Origin: JAENVU01 sp038250905 | GTDB taxonomy: Bacteria > Actinomycetota > Acidimicrobiia > IMCC26256 > JAENVU01 | Assembly (NCBI GenBank): GCA_038250905.1 | Contig: JBBSBV010000016.1 | Span: 1-64,000, forward strand | Length of the DNA: 64,000 nucleotides | Direction of reading: 5' to 3' | In this document: positions 13,452-21,539 of the stretch, piece after piece | How the letters are laid out: each line of letters begins with the position of its first letter | Position numbering within the stretch: position 1 is the stretch's first letter | The notes under the pieces: model-generated | What the model saw: only the letters and a program-made list of their open reading frames with translations | Database searches by the model: none | Told to the model about the DNA's origin: nothing | Program-made: the position numbers and the translations under genes

Positions 13452-13488
13452 GTTTCGACCGTCGGTGTTTCGACGGCCGGTGTTCGAC
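13452..13488. repeat. Three phased TTCGAC direct repeats upstream of ppdK
   Basis: TTCGAC occurs at 13454, 13469 and 13483. The first two copies extend to GTTTCGAC, with spacings of 15 and 14 bp. They sit 20-55 bp upstream of the ppdK start in the 148-bp gap before the J/RDD gene stop. Such iterated sites can bind a regulator, but this could also be chance in GC-rich DNA. Confidence 0.35.
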
Positions 13489-13579
13489 ATGTCGTGGAAG
13501 CGTACAGAAGCGCGGCGCGCCGGAGCCGGTTCGTTCGGGTCGCCGCGATGCCAGAACCCCTGGTGGGACGGGGTGTGAC

Positions 13580-14554
13580 CTACGCGGGGTCGGCGACCAC
13601 GAGCGTCTTCGCGAGCTTGTCGTGGAAGCCCTGGTGGTTCCGGTCCCGGAAGAACCACAGCACCATGCCGAGACCGGCGATCGCCCCGAGCGACGGGATG
13701 AAGATGGTGAGGGCCAGCGGGATCAGGAACCGGCTGAACGCGCCGATCCACGTGACCCGGCTGCCGTCCACCCTGACCACCCGGATGTGCTGGAACCGCA
13801 TCCCCAGCGTCTTGCCCGTCAGCGCGGTCGCGGGGACGAGGATTGCCAACAACACCGCCAGCAACGCGCCGTAGATGCCCAGCGCGAGGCCCTGGAACTT
13901 CTTGCTGACCGTCGTGATCTTGTCGTTCTGCTTGGTGATCTGCTTGTCGAGCGACTTCGACTGCGCCTTCGCCGCGGCACGCTCGGTCTTACTGAGCTTC
14001 GAGTTGCCCGCCCGGTTGTCGGCCTTCGACTTGTCCTTGTCGAGTTGCTTGATCTCCTTGTTGATCGCGTCGATCCGCTTCGACTCCGCCGGGTACTGGT
14101 TCTTGATCACGGCCGGGAGGATGACGACCAGCGCCAGGATGTAGATACCGAAGACGATGAGGAAGTCGATGAGGAACGCCATCCCGCGCCGGCGGTTCTC
14201 GGCGAACTCCATGCCGGGTGGCAACTCGATCGTCGGTTCGAGCGGCGGCCGCGGTGTCGTCCGGTCGCGCGGCGGCCGGGCGCCGCGTACCGGCTGCGCG
14301 CCCCGACTCGCACGGGACGACGCCGCGGCCGCGACGACGACATCGCCGCCGTCCAGGTCGCCGAACTCCTCGCCGCTCGCGAGGTAGTCGTCGTACCGGC
14401 CCCGCTGGACCGGATCCGACAGGATGTTCCAGGCCTTGTTGAGCTTGGCGCGTTGGCTCTGGTCCGCACCGTCGAGCCGGTCGCGGTAGGCGCCCCGGAT
14501 GGTGTCCTTGTCGGCGTCGCCGTCGACGCCCAACAGTTCGTAGTAGTCGCTCAC
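13580..14554 (-). CDS. Membrane protein: degenerate J-domain fused to RDD domain
   Basis: A 324-aa protein. Residues 1-60 read like the start of a J-domain (SDYYELLGVDGDADKDTIRGAYRDR, then KLNKAWNILSDPVQRGRYDDYL), but the HPD tripeptide needed to stimulate DnaK ATPase is missing. After a low-complexity Pro/Arg linker comes an RDD domain (ENRRRGMAFLIDFLIVFGIY). Its first two membrane helices are separated by a lysine-rich, probably coiled-coil stretch of about 75 residues (KRIDAINKEIKQLDKDKSK). Two further membrane segments follow. The GTG start at 14554 overlaps the glyS stop as GTGA, implying translational coupling. The function is unknown. The frame is open further upstream but lies inside glyS. 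Confidence 0.75.
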   Translation of the reverse strand: MSDYYELLGVDGDADKDTIRGAYRDRLDGADQSQRAKLNKAWNILSDPVQRGRYDDYLASGEEFGDLDGGDVVVAAAASSRASRGAQPVRGARPPRDRTTPRPPLEPTIELPPGMEFAENRRRGMAFLIDFLIVFGIYILALVVILPAVIKNQYPAESKRIDAINKEIKQLDKDKSKADNRAGNSKLSKTERAAAKAQSKSLDKQITKQNDKITTVSKKFQGLALGIYGALLAVLLAILVPATALTGKTLGMRFQHIRVVRVDGSRVTWIGAFSRFLIPLALTIFIPSLGAIAGLGMVLWFFRDRNHQGFHDKLAKTLVVADPA

Positions 14555-15879
14555 AGCACTCCTCGGTCGCGGACGACCTCGATCAGTCGGTCGAGCGACA
14601 CGCGCTCCTGGGTCATCGTGTCGCGGTCCCGCACGGTCACGGCCTGGTCCTCCAGGGTGTCGAAGTCGATCGTGACGCACAGCGGTGTCCCGACCTCGTC
14701 CTGGCGCCGGTACCGCTTCCCGATGGAACCGGCGACATCGACGTCGATCATGCATCGCTTGCGCAGGTCCGACGCCACCCGATCGGTGACCACGACCAGA
14801 TCTTCCTTCTTGGACAACGGCAGGACCGCCACCTTGGTCGGGGCGAGCCGCGGATCCAGCTTGAGGACCGTGCGCGTCTCGACCTTGCCGTCGGCGGTCG
14901 GTGCCTCTTCCTCGCTGTAGGCCGCGAGCAGGAACGCGAGCGTGGCGCGATCGGCACCGGCTGCGGGCTCGATCACGTGCGGGATGTAGTGGGTGTTGGA
15001 TTCCTGGTCGAAGAACGACAGGTCCTGACCCGAGAACTTCGCGTGCTGGGTGAGGTCGTAGTCCCCACGGTTCGCGATCCCCTCGAGCTCACCCCAGCCC
15101 CACGGGTACATGAACTCCACGTCCGAGGTTCCGGAGCTGTAGTGCGAGAGTTCCTCCGGGTCGTGCGGCCGCAGCCGCAGCATCGACTCGGGGATCCCGA
15201 GATCGAGGTACCACTCGAACCGGGCCTGGCACCAGTACTCGTACCAGCGCGGCGCGTCGGCCGGCGGCACGAAGAACTCCATCTCCATCTGCTCGAACTC
15301 GCGGGTACGGAAGATGAAGTTCCCCGGCGTGATCTCGTTCCGGAACGACTTGCCGATCTGCGCGATGCCGAACGGCGGCTTCTTGCGGCTCGTCGTCTGC
15401 ACGTTGGCGAAGTTCACGAGGATTCCCTGCGCGGTCTCCGGCCGGAGGTACGCGGCCGCCGCGTCGTCCTCCACCGGACCGACGTGGGTCTTGAACATGA
15501 GGTTGAAGTTCCGCGCCTCGGTGAAGCTGTCCTTCGAGCCGCAGTTCGGGCACGCGCCGGACTCGGGCAGCTGATCGGCGCGGAAGCGCTCCTTGCATTG
15601 CTTGCAGTCGACGAGCGGGTCGGTGAACGTGGCCAGGTGACCGCTGGCCTCCCACACCTTCGGGGCCATGAGAATCGCCGCGTCGAGCCCGACGACGTCG
15701 TCGCGCTCCTGCACCATCGAGCGCCACCAGGCGTCTTTGACGTTCCGCTTGAGCAGGACACCGAGCGGCCCGTAGTCCCACGTGGATCGGAACCCGCCGT
15801 AGATCTCGCTCGACGGGAACACGAGTCCCCGGCGCTTCGCGAGATTGACGACGCGATCCATCAAGTCAGATTTGGCCAT
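14551..15879 (-). CDS. glyS: Glycyl-tRNA synthetase, class II dimeric type
   Basis: A 442-aa enzyme that charges tRNA-Gly. It is the single-chain (alpha2) type used by actinobacteria, not the tetrameric GlyQS. It starts MAKSDLMDRVVNLAKRRGLVFPSS with YGGFRSTWDYGPLG just after. A zinc-ribbon insertion shows CKQC and CPNCGSKD. Motif 2 is visible as FRNEITPGNFIFRTREFEQMEMEFF, and motif 3 lies near residues 310-325 (PHVIEPAAGADRATLAFLL). The anticodon-binding domain closes the protein. It is followed directly by the J/RDD gene. Confidence 0.97.
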   Translation of the reverse strand: MAKSDLMDRVVNLAKRRGLVFPSSEIYGGFRSTWDYGPLGVLLKRNVKDAWWRSMVQERDDVVGLDAAILMAPKVWEASGHLATFTDPLVDCKQCKERFRADQLPESGACPNCGSKDSFTEARNFNLMFKTHVGPVEDDAAAAYLRPETAQGILVNFANVQTTSRKKPPFGIAQIGKSFRNEITPGNFIFRTREFEQMEMEFFVPPADAPRWYEYWCQARFEWYLDLGIPESMLRLRPHDPEELSHYSSGTSDVEFMYPWGWGELEGIANRGDYDLTQHAKFSGQDLSFFDQESNTHYIPHVIEPAAGADRATLAFLLAAYSEEEAPTADGKVETRTVLKLDPRLAPTKVAVLPLSKKEDLVVVTDRVASDLRKRCMIDVDVAGSIGKRYRRQDEVGTPLCVTIDFDTLEDQAVTVRDRDTMTQERVSLDRLIEVVRDRGVL

Positions 15880-15941
15880 GAGGTTCTCAGGCTAGGTGAA
15901 TCGGCCCATGAAACCGGAGTCGAATACCGCGGTTCGGAGCC

Positions 15942-16664
15942 CTAAAGGAGCGATGCGCTCCGAATGCGTCGTTCGGAGTGGTGCTCGAGCGCGGCGATCC
16001 CCAGCCGTTCGATCTCGTGCAGGTGCCGGCGCTCCGGTGGGTCGGCCATCGCGCGGCGGAGCTCACCACCCACCAGCCGACCGAGGAACTCGAGCGCCTC
16101 CGGTGCCACCCTCCGACCACCGAGCCGACCGCAGGTCGGGCACAGGACCCCGCCATCGCCGAGATCGAATGCAGGGAACGGGCCCGACTCGTCGCCGCAA
16201 CGGACGCACCCGTCGAGGTGCGGGTGGTACCCCTCCAACGACAGCAGCTTCCAGAAGAATCCCGGGGTGACGACCGGCGACGGAGTCTCGTCGAGGGTCC
16301 GGAGCGCTCCGGTCAGCAGGCGGTACAGCGCCGGCGCCGGTTCCCGCTCTTGGGCCACCTGGTCGACGGCTTCGAGCATCGACACCGCGTGGGTGAGCGT
16401 CGTGTAGTTCTCCCGCAGGCTGCGGTGCGCCTCAATCGTCTCGACCTGGGTGACGACGTCGAGTTCCCGGCCGCGGTAACACTGCAGCGCGACGTGACTC
16501 GTCGGCTCCAGGCGGGCTCCGAAACGACTCCCGCTCTTGCGCACGCCCTTGGCCACGGCCCGGACCTTGCCGTTGCCCTGGGTCATGAAGCTGACGATGC
16601 GGTCGGCCTCACCCAGCTTGATGGTGCGCAACACGACTCCCTGGTCGCGATACAAGCCGGGCAT
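15942..16664 (-). CDS. recO: DNA repair protein RecO
   Basis: A 240-aa recombination mediator that helps RecA load on SSB-coated single-stranded DNA in the RecFOR pathway. The N-terminal OB fold is MPGLYRDQGVVLRTIKLGEADRIVSFMTQ, followed by GKVRAVAKGVRKSGSRFGARLEP. The C-terminal helical part carries a four-cysteine zinc site, HLDGCVRCGDESGPF and GGVLCPTCGR. Length and layout are normal. It is the first gene after glyS against the direction of transcription, with 62 bp between them. Confidence 0.95.
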   Translation of the reverse strand: MPGLYRDQGVVLRTIKLGEADRIVSFMTQGNGKVRAVAKGVRKSGSRFGARLEPTSHVALQCYRGRELDVVTQVETIEAHRSLRENYTTLTHAVSMLEAVDQVAQEREPAPALYRLLTGALRTLDETPSPVVTPGFFWKLLSLEGYHPHLDGCVRCGDESGPFPAFDLGDGGVLCPTCGRLGGRRVAPEALEFLGRLVGGELRRAMADPPERRHLHEIERLGIAALEHHSERRIRSASLL

Positions 16665-16809
16665 CGCGTCAGCTTACGAAGCAGCGTGAGCGAGGCGTTG
16701 GACATCACGTACCGCCGTCCAGTCCCGCCCGTATCGCCGCCCGACGGTCACGCCCGGCGATACGGCGGGGCCACCCGGCCCGGCCCGCAGGGCCAAGAGG
16801 GATGAGACG

Positions 16810-17427
16810 TCAGTCGGCGGTCCAGAGTGGTGCCGGCAACTCGTGGACACGCACCGTCCGGCCGTGCAGTCCCACCTCGCGGAACTGGTAGAGGATCGCA
16901 GCCGTCGGCGGGTTGATCCACTCCCCGCCCACCGGCATACGCAGCACGTCGCCGTCGACGCCCTCGACCGTGACCCAGCGGGGCGCCTGCGGATGGTCGA
17001 GTTCCGAGATCGACATCACCCACGCCGCGTGGACCTCTTCGGGATGCGGCACCAGTTCGACCGCGCCGGCCGCCCACAGCACCACCGGCGTGATGACGGT
17101 GCCGGTGCGGGTCGGGATGTCGTCCAGTAGTCCGACCACCGCCGTCTCCGGGAGATCGACACCGAGTTCCTCGTCCAACTCGCGCCGGGCGGCATCCTCG
17201 ATCGTCTCGCCCGGGTCGATCCGACCGCCGGGGAGCGCGAACTGGCCGGCATTGCTGCGCAGGTTCAGACCGCGGCGGAGAAAGAGGTAGCCCGCGCGCC
17301 CGTCGAGGTCGACGAGGGTGACCGCCACTGCCGCCCGTGGGCCCTCGGCCGCGATCTCGTGGCGGTCATGTTGCTCGAGGTTCTTCAGGATTCGCCGCCG
17401 GAGCGACACTGCGTACTCGTAACTCAT
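16810..17427 (-). CDS. NUDIX hydrolase, CoA pyrophosphatase-like
   Basis: A 205-aa protein with a perfect NUDIX box, GGRIDPGETIEDAARRELDEELGV, around residues 70-93; its Glu residues bind Mg2+. The preceding segment LFLRRGLNLRSNAGQFALPGG resembles the extra CoA-pyrophosphatase signature (R..L....G..(F)PGG). CoA diphosphatase activity is therefore the best guess, with ADP-sugar or NADH pyrophosphatase as alternatives. It is leftward like recO, 145 bp upstream of it, and is not clearly part of an operon. Confidence 0.85.
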   Translation of the reverse strand: MSYEYAVSLRRRILKNLEQHDRHEIAAEGPRAAVAVTLVDLDGRAGYLFLRRGLNLRSNAGQFALPGGRIDPGETIEDAARRELDEELGVDLPETAVVGLLDDIPTRTGTVITPVVLWAAGAVELVPHPEEVHAAWVMSISELDHPQAPRWVTVEGVDGDVLRMPVGGEWINPPTAAILYQFREVGLHGRTVRVHELPAPLWTAD

Positions 17428-17463
17428 GACTTCCCACCTGGGTCGACTCCACCGTATCTACGG

Positions 17464-17620
17464 TCCCGGCGCCTCGATTGCCGTCTCGCCGCTCTCACTG
17501 CTGCTCCGAACTCGGTTCGACGCCACCGAAGCGGCGATCCCGGCGCCTCGATTGCCGTCTCGCCGCTCTCACTGCTGCTCCGAACTCGGTTCGACGCCAC
17601 CGAAGCGGCGATCCCGGCGC
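17464..17620. repeat. 74-bp tandem duplication at the 3' end of uppS
   Basis: Two identical 74-bp units lie head to tail at 17464-17537 and 17538-17611, followed by 9 bases of a third (17612-17620). The second unit carries the last 14 codons and stop of uppS (minus strand); the first is a copy of the same end now lying downstream of the stop. The period is not a multiple of 3. The duplication leaves the gene intact and only lengthens its 3' region. Perfect identity suggests a recent slippage or recombination event. Confidence 0.95.
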
Positions 17621-18312
17621 TGATATTCCCGGACGGCGTCGTAGAGATGCTCGGACCGGAAGTCTGGCCAGAGGACGTCGGTGAACACGAACTCCGAATA
17701 CGCGCTCTCCCAGAGGAGGTAGTTCGAGACCCGGAACTCGCCCGAGGTCCGGACCATCAGATCCGGGTCGGGCATGTCGGGCGCATAGAGGTGGCGGGCG
17801 ATGGTCTTCTCGTCGATGGAGTCGGCCCGCAACCGGCGGGCCGCGACCTCCCGGGCGATCGTCCGCACCGCGTCGGTGATCTCGGCCCGGCCGCCGTAGT
17901 TGAACGCGAACGTGAGCGTCATCCGCCGGTTCTTGGCCGTGAGTGCCTCGGTGTCCTCGATGTGGCGCAACACGCGCTTCGGTACGCGCCCGCCGCGCCG
18001 GCCGATGAACCGCACGCGCACGCCCCGCTCGTTCAGATCGTCTCGCCGGCGGAGCAGGAGACTCTCGTTGAAGCGCATGAGGAACCGCACCTCGTCGAGC
18101 GGTCGACGCCAGTTCTCGGTCGAGAACGCGTACACCGTCATCCACTTCAGACCCAGGGCGAGCGCACCCTCGACCGTGTCGAAGAGTGCCTCTTCACCGG
18201 CGGCATGGCCTTCGGTGCGCTTCAGCCCGCGGTGTTGGGCCCACCGTCCGTTGCCGTCCATGACCAGCGCCACGTGGCGCGGCACGCGGGACGCATCGAT
18301 GCCAGGGATCAC
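17569..18312 (-). CDS. uppS: Isoprenyl (cis-prenyl) diphosphate synthase, UppS-like
   Basis: A 247-aa enzyme that extends a short prenyl diphosphate with isopentenyl diphosphate in cis to make the lipid carrier for peptidoglycan and other wall polymers. The signature PRHVALVMDGNGRWAQHRGL carries the catalytic Asp. FAFNYGGRAEI and RTSGEFRVSNYLLWESAYSE follow at the usual positions. Whether the product is undecaprenyl, decaprenyl or a shorter Z-chain is not visible. It is the last gene of the run that follows the oxidase cluster, 29 bp after the lipoprotein stop. Its final codons lie in a tandem duplication. Confidence 0.95.
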   Translation of the reverse strand: MIPGIDASRVPRHVALVMDGNGRWAQHRGLKRTEGHAAGEEALFDTVEGALALGLKWMTVYAFSTENWRRPLDEVRFLMRFNESLLLRRRDDLNERGVRVRFIGRRGGRVPKRVLRHIEDTEALTAKNRRMTLTFAFNYGGRAEITDAVRTIAREVAARRLRADSIDEKTIARHLYAPDMPDPDLMVRTSGEFRVSNYLLWESAYSEFVFTDVLWPDFRSEHLYDAVREYQRRDRRFGGVEPSSEQQ

Positions 18313-18341
18313 CCAAGCAACCTAGCGGTCGGTCCCCGCCG

Positions 18342-18722
18342 TCAGGTGACGGTGAGGGTTCCCTCCATCCCCTGGGCGCGATGCCCGGCGATGTCGCAAT
18401 AGAACGTGTACTTGCCCTTGGAGAGCTTGATCTTGCCCGAGGCCTTGGATCCGCTGCCGCTGACCTCGACCTGGAATCCCGGCTGACCCTCGATGACGAG
18501 ATCGTGGATACCGTCGGTGCTCTCGACGTCGAACTGGATGATCCCGGCCGGTGAACTCACCTTGGCGGGAGTGAACGCGAAGTTCCGCGCCGACAGCTTG
18601 ATCGTCTTGATCGGCGGTCCGGTCGGCGGCACGTAAGCGCCGCCACCGCTGTCGCTGCCACACCCCGCCAACCCGGCGATGCCGACGGTCACGATGCATG
18701 CGTAGGTTGCCAGCTTGCGCAC
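18342..18722 (-). CDS. Cupredoxin-like lipoprotein
   Basis: A 126-aa exported protein. The N-terminus is a lipoprotein signal ending in a lipobox with C21 (IAGLAGCGS). The remainder is one cupredoxin-type beta barrel. The likely copper ligands are the H of IHDLVIEG, the C and H of YTFYCDIAGH, and the M of QGMEGTLTV, matching a type 1 blue copper site. It lies 3 bp after a membrane-bound cupredoxin gene and downstream of the oxidase operon, so a periplasmic electron-transfer or copper-delivery role is likely (inference). The start is GTG. Confidence 0.85.
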   Translation of the reverse strand: MRKLATYACIVTVGIAGLAGCGSDSGGGAYVPPTGPPIKTIKLSARNFAFTPAKVSSPAGIIQFDVESTDGIHDLVIEGQPGFQVEVSGSGSKASGKIKLSKGKYTFYCDIAGHRAQGMEGTLTVT

Positions 18723-18725
18723 GGT

Positions 18726-19583
18726 TCAGTTCCCCGACTGGTTGCTCGACTGCGCCGACGAGTCGACGTTGGACTTTCCGTTCGGCGCGGTCGTCGTCGA
18801 CGGCCCGGCCAGCGTCGTCGACGGCGTCGCCGTTCCGGCGATCGGCTTGCTCGCCCCGGCCTTGCCGACGGTGATCGTCGCCTGCATCCCCGACGCCCGG
18901 TGGCCCGGGATCGTGCAGAAGATCGTGTACTGCTGCCCGGCGACGAACTCCGCCTTGGCGACATTCTTCCCCGACGGCGCCGCGAGGTTGATGTACGAGA
19001 ACTGCGGTTCGTCGAAGGCCAGGGTGTGCGAACCCTCGTCGCTCACGTAGTCGATCTCGTTGATCCCGGCCGGCACGTCGAAGTTCTTGGCCTGGAACTT
19101 GAAGTTCGACGCGTGGATCACCAGCTTGAAGATGGCCGGGCCGGTCGGTTCGGCCGACTTCACGACTTTGTTCTCGGCCGAGCCGAGGACGATCGAACCC
19201 GAGAGCAGCACCAGGACCGCGATGCCGCACACGGTGAGCACGAGCGAGGACGTCCGCAGGTTCGGGATCGCCGCGATCGTGGTGGCGCCGACCAGAATGC
19301 TGACGGTCACGATGATCGCGGCCACCACTGCCGGGGTGCTGTCTCCCTGGGACGCCGCGAGGAAGATGCGTGACAGGTTGATGGCGAAGAGGGCCACCGC
19401 GAGGATTGCTCCGACCGGAAGCAGGAACGGCAGCAGGATGCGGTCCTTGCGCAACTCGGAGCGCTTCTGGGTCTCGGTGAGCGCGGGCACGGCGAGCGCA
19501 CCCGGGCGCTCTGCGACCGCGACGGCGGTTCCGCCACCCGAGTCCGCGTCACCGGTCGGTTCGATCTCGGTCTCGTCGCTCAT
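18726..19583 (-). CDS. Membrane-anchored cupredoxin protein
   Basis: A 285-aa protein with a cytoplasmic N-terminal tail and three hydrophobic segments (LLPFLLPVGAILAVALFAI, AVVAAIIVTVSILVGATT and SLVLTVCGIAVLVLLSGSI). An extracytoplasmic cupredoxin domain (about residues 145-245) shows a His in DEGSHTLAF and the set C, H and M in YTIFCTIPGHRASGM, a complete type 1 copper site. A Ser/Thr/Asn-rich C-terminal tail of about 40 residues may be exposed. It sits between ctaG and a cupredoxin lipoprotein in the oxidase operon, pointing to electron transfer to the oxidase or to copper handling. Confidence 0.85.
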   Translation of the reverse strand: MSDETEIEPTGDADSGGGTAVAVAERPGALAVPALTETQKRSELRKDRILLPFLLPVGAILAVALFAINLSRIFLAASQGDSTPAVVAAIIVTVSILVGATTIAAIPNLRTSSLVLTVCGIAVLVLLSGSIVLGSAENKVVKSAEPTGPAIFKLVIHASNFKFQAKNFDVPAGINEIDYVSDEGSHTLAFDEPQFSYINLAAPSGKNVAKAEFVAGQQYTIFCTIPGHRASGMQATITVGKAGASKPIAGTATPSTTLAGPSTTTAPNGKSNVDSSAQSSNQSGN

Positions 19584-19608
19584 GCCGTGATCTCCAGCGT
19601 CGTCGTCG

Positions 19609-20457
19609 TCATGCCTTCACCTCGGTGAGCCGTGGCGTCTCGTCGAACCCGGGGGGCCGGAGACGAGGCGCCGTGTCTTCAGTTGCCACCCAGCGGAAGA
19701 AGATCACCGCGATGAGCGTCATCAGGAGCAGTCCCGCCGCGATCTTCATGATCAGGCCGGCGATCAGTTGGTCGTCCAGTGCCGTGAGGCCCCACAGTTT
19801 CGGGAGCGACTCGTACCGACGATACAGGGGGTGATCGCCAAAAGTGAGAAACGAAGCCGGCACCGTCGGCACGATCGTCTGTAGGAAGAGGAAGACCATC
19901 CGGCTGATCGGGGCGAGCCGCGGGATCTCCGGCAACGGCGAGAGGATCGGCATCCAGATCAGGAACGCGGAGAGCAGCAGCAGCGTGTGCGCCAGGAAGT
20001 GGACGACGGCCGACCGCAGCGTCAGGTCGACGAACGCGGGCCAGTGCGTGAAGACGATGACGACGTTGAAGGTGACGATCGCCGGCACGAACCGGGACAT
20101 CGTTCGCACCGTCGAGAAGAGCCACCGGGGTCGGAGTAACCACCGGGCGAGCCAGGCCGGTGTACCGAGCAGGAGCAGCGGTGCCGCCACCATCGTGTAG
20201 AGCAGGTGCTGCACCATGTGCACGCTGTACATGTACCCCTCGGCCAGATCGTGGATCGGCCAGGCGGACGCCAGCAGGATCGTGAACGCGCCGAGACCGA
20301 AGCAGACGCGCTGGTAACGGGTGGCCACCGCGGTCCCCGGCGGCGCGAGGCGAGGACCCAATCGGGTCAGGGCCGAGACGTATCCGACGACGATCGCGCC
20401 GACGACGAGGAAGACGTCGGGATGCAGCGTGAACGCGGGGATGGCAGCGCCGAACAC
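19609..20457 (-). CDS. ctaG: Cytochrome c oxidase assembly factor, caa3 CtaG-type
   Basis: A 282-aa polytopic membrane protein with about seven hydrophobic helices. Conserved elements include HMVQHLLYTMVAAPLLLLGTP and FLAHTLLLLSAFLIWMP, whose histidines and methionines fit a role in copper insertion into the CuB site of the oxidase. I chose the GTG at 20457, 8 nt after the subunit IV stop. The frame is open further upstream, but that part overlaps the subunit IV gene in another frame. It belongs to the oxidase operon. Confidence 0.88.
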   Translation of the reverse strand: MFGAAIPAFTLHPDVFLVVGAIVVGYVSALTRLGPRLAPPGTAVATRYQRVCFGLGAFTILLASAWPIHDLAEGYMYSVHMVQHLLYTMVAAPLLLLGTPAWLARWLLRPRWLFSTVRTMSRFVPAIVTFNVVIVFTHWPAFVDLTLRSAVVHFLAHTLLLLSAFLIWMPILSPLPEIPRLAPISRMVFLFLQTIVPTVPASFLTFGDHPLYRRYESLPKLWGLTALDDQLIAGLIMKIAAGLLLMTLIAVIFFRWVATEDTAPRLRPPGFDETPRLTEVKA

Positions 20458-20465
20458 GGCGGCGG

Positions 20466-20885
20466 CTACTCGAAGACGTGCAGTGTCGAGAGGACGATCA
20501 GGTACAGCGTGAGTGCACCGACCCCGCCGACGATGAAGAGCCGGCGGAAGATCGGGCGGTCGGTGCGCAGATGCATGTACCAACTGACCACGGTGACGAA
20601 CTTGGTGAGCGCCATCGTGAGCAGGATCGCCACGTACAGCCCACGTGGGATCGAGTCGGTCAGGTAGTACATGCCGACTTCGAGGCCGGTGATCACGCAC
20701 AGCACCACCGCGATCATCACGTACTGGAACGGCGACGGGTGAGGGCGCAACTCCCCGGGGAGCATCGCCAGCTCGCTCGAGGGAATCGCACTCATGCCGT
20801 GCAGAGCCTCGTCGGCCCGTTCCTCGGCTGAGCCGGGCAGCTGGGCCGGGTCGTCCGCGATTGCGATGGTCGTCTCGTCACTCAT
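20466..20885 (-). CDS. Cytochrome c oxidase subunit IV family protein
   Basis: A 139-aa membrane protein with three hydrophobic segments (FQYVMIAVVLCVITGLEVGMYYL, GLYVAILLTMALTKFVTVVSWYMHL and LFIVGGVGALTLYLIVLSTL). This matches the small prokaryotic COX4 family that packs beside subunits I and III. The cytoplasmic start is acidic. It is encoded between subunit III and ctaG with short gaps (12 and 8 nt), as expected for one operon. The exact actinobacterial symbol is uncertain. Confidence 0.85.
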   Translation of the reverse strand: MSDETTIAIADDPAQLPGSAEERADEALHGMSAIPSSELAMLPGELRPHPSPFQYVMIAVVLCVITGLEVGMYYLTDSIPRGLYVAILLTMALTKFVTVVSWYMHLRTDRPIFRRLFIVGGVGALTLYLIVLSTLHVFE

Positions 20886-20897
20886 GGTGTGGTCCGC

Positions 20898-21536
20898 CTA
20901 CGGGATCAGGTAGATGACGGTGAAGATGATGATCCAGATGATGTCGACGAAGTGCCAGTACAACCCGGCAATCTCGACTCGTTCTGCGTGTTGGACTCCG
21001 AGCCGGTTCTGCATCGAGAGACCCCAGAGCGTCAGCAACCAGATGATGCCGACGGTGACGTGCAGCCCGTGCAGGCCGGTGAGGACGAAGAAGCTGGATC
21101 CGAACACGCTGGTCTTCAGGGCCAGGCCTTCGCGGTAGAACTCGGTGAACTCGTAGATCTGGCCACCGATGAACGTCACACCGAAGAGCGCGGTGGCGAC
21201 GATCCAGATCCGGAAGCGCCGGTGGTCACCGCGTTGGATCGCCGCGAGCGCCAGGACCATGGTGAGCGAACTCATCAGCAGGATGAACGACGTCACCGAC
21301 GTGAACGGGATGTTGTACACGTCCTTGGGCAGCGGCGTGCCCTTGGGACTGCGACCGCGGTACAGCAGGTACGTGGAGATGAAGGCACCGAAGAAGATGC
21401 ACTCCGACGACAGGAACACCCACATCGCCAACTTGGTGTTGCTGGTGCCGGTGTTGGTGTCGGCGTGGCCGTGGGCGACGGGATGTTCGTCGGGGCCGGC
21501 CTCGCGCACGGGGACGGGAGCGGTTGCTTGGGCCAT
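20898..21536 (-). CDS. ctaE: Cytochrome c oxidase subunit III
   Basis: A 212-aa protein with five membrane helices. Typical signatures are WVFLSSECIFFGAFISTYLLY in helix 1, FYREGLALKTSVFGSSFFVLTGLHGLHV with the conserved His and Gly residues, and GLYWHFVDIIWIIIFTVIYL at the end. It stabilises the catalytic subunit and proton channel. It lies 3 nt after the subunit I stop. Confidence 0.95.
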   Translation of the reverse strand: MAQATAPVPVREAGPDEHPVAHGHADTNTGTSNTKLAMWVFLSSECIFFGAFISTYLLYRGRSPKGTPLPKDVYNIPFTSVTSFILLMSSLTMVLALAAIQRGDHRRFRIWIVATALFGVTFIGGQIYEFTEFYREGLALKTSVFGSSFFVLTGLHGLHVTVGIIWLLTLWGLSMQNRLGVQHAERVEIAGLYWHFVDIIWIIIFTVIYLIP

Positions 21537-21539
21537 CGA

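Noticed and set aside
17426..17684. Repeated-peptide ORFs on the plus strand at 17.4-17.7 kb
   Set aside because: The repeat in the peptides is only the translation of the 74-bp DNA duplication in shifted frames.
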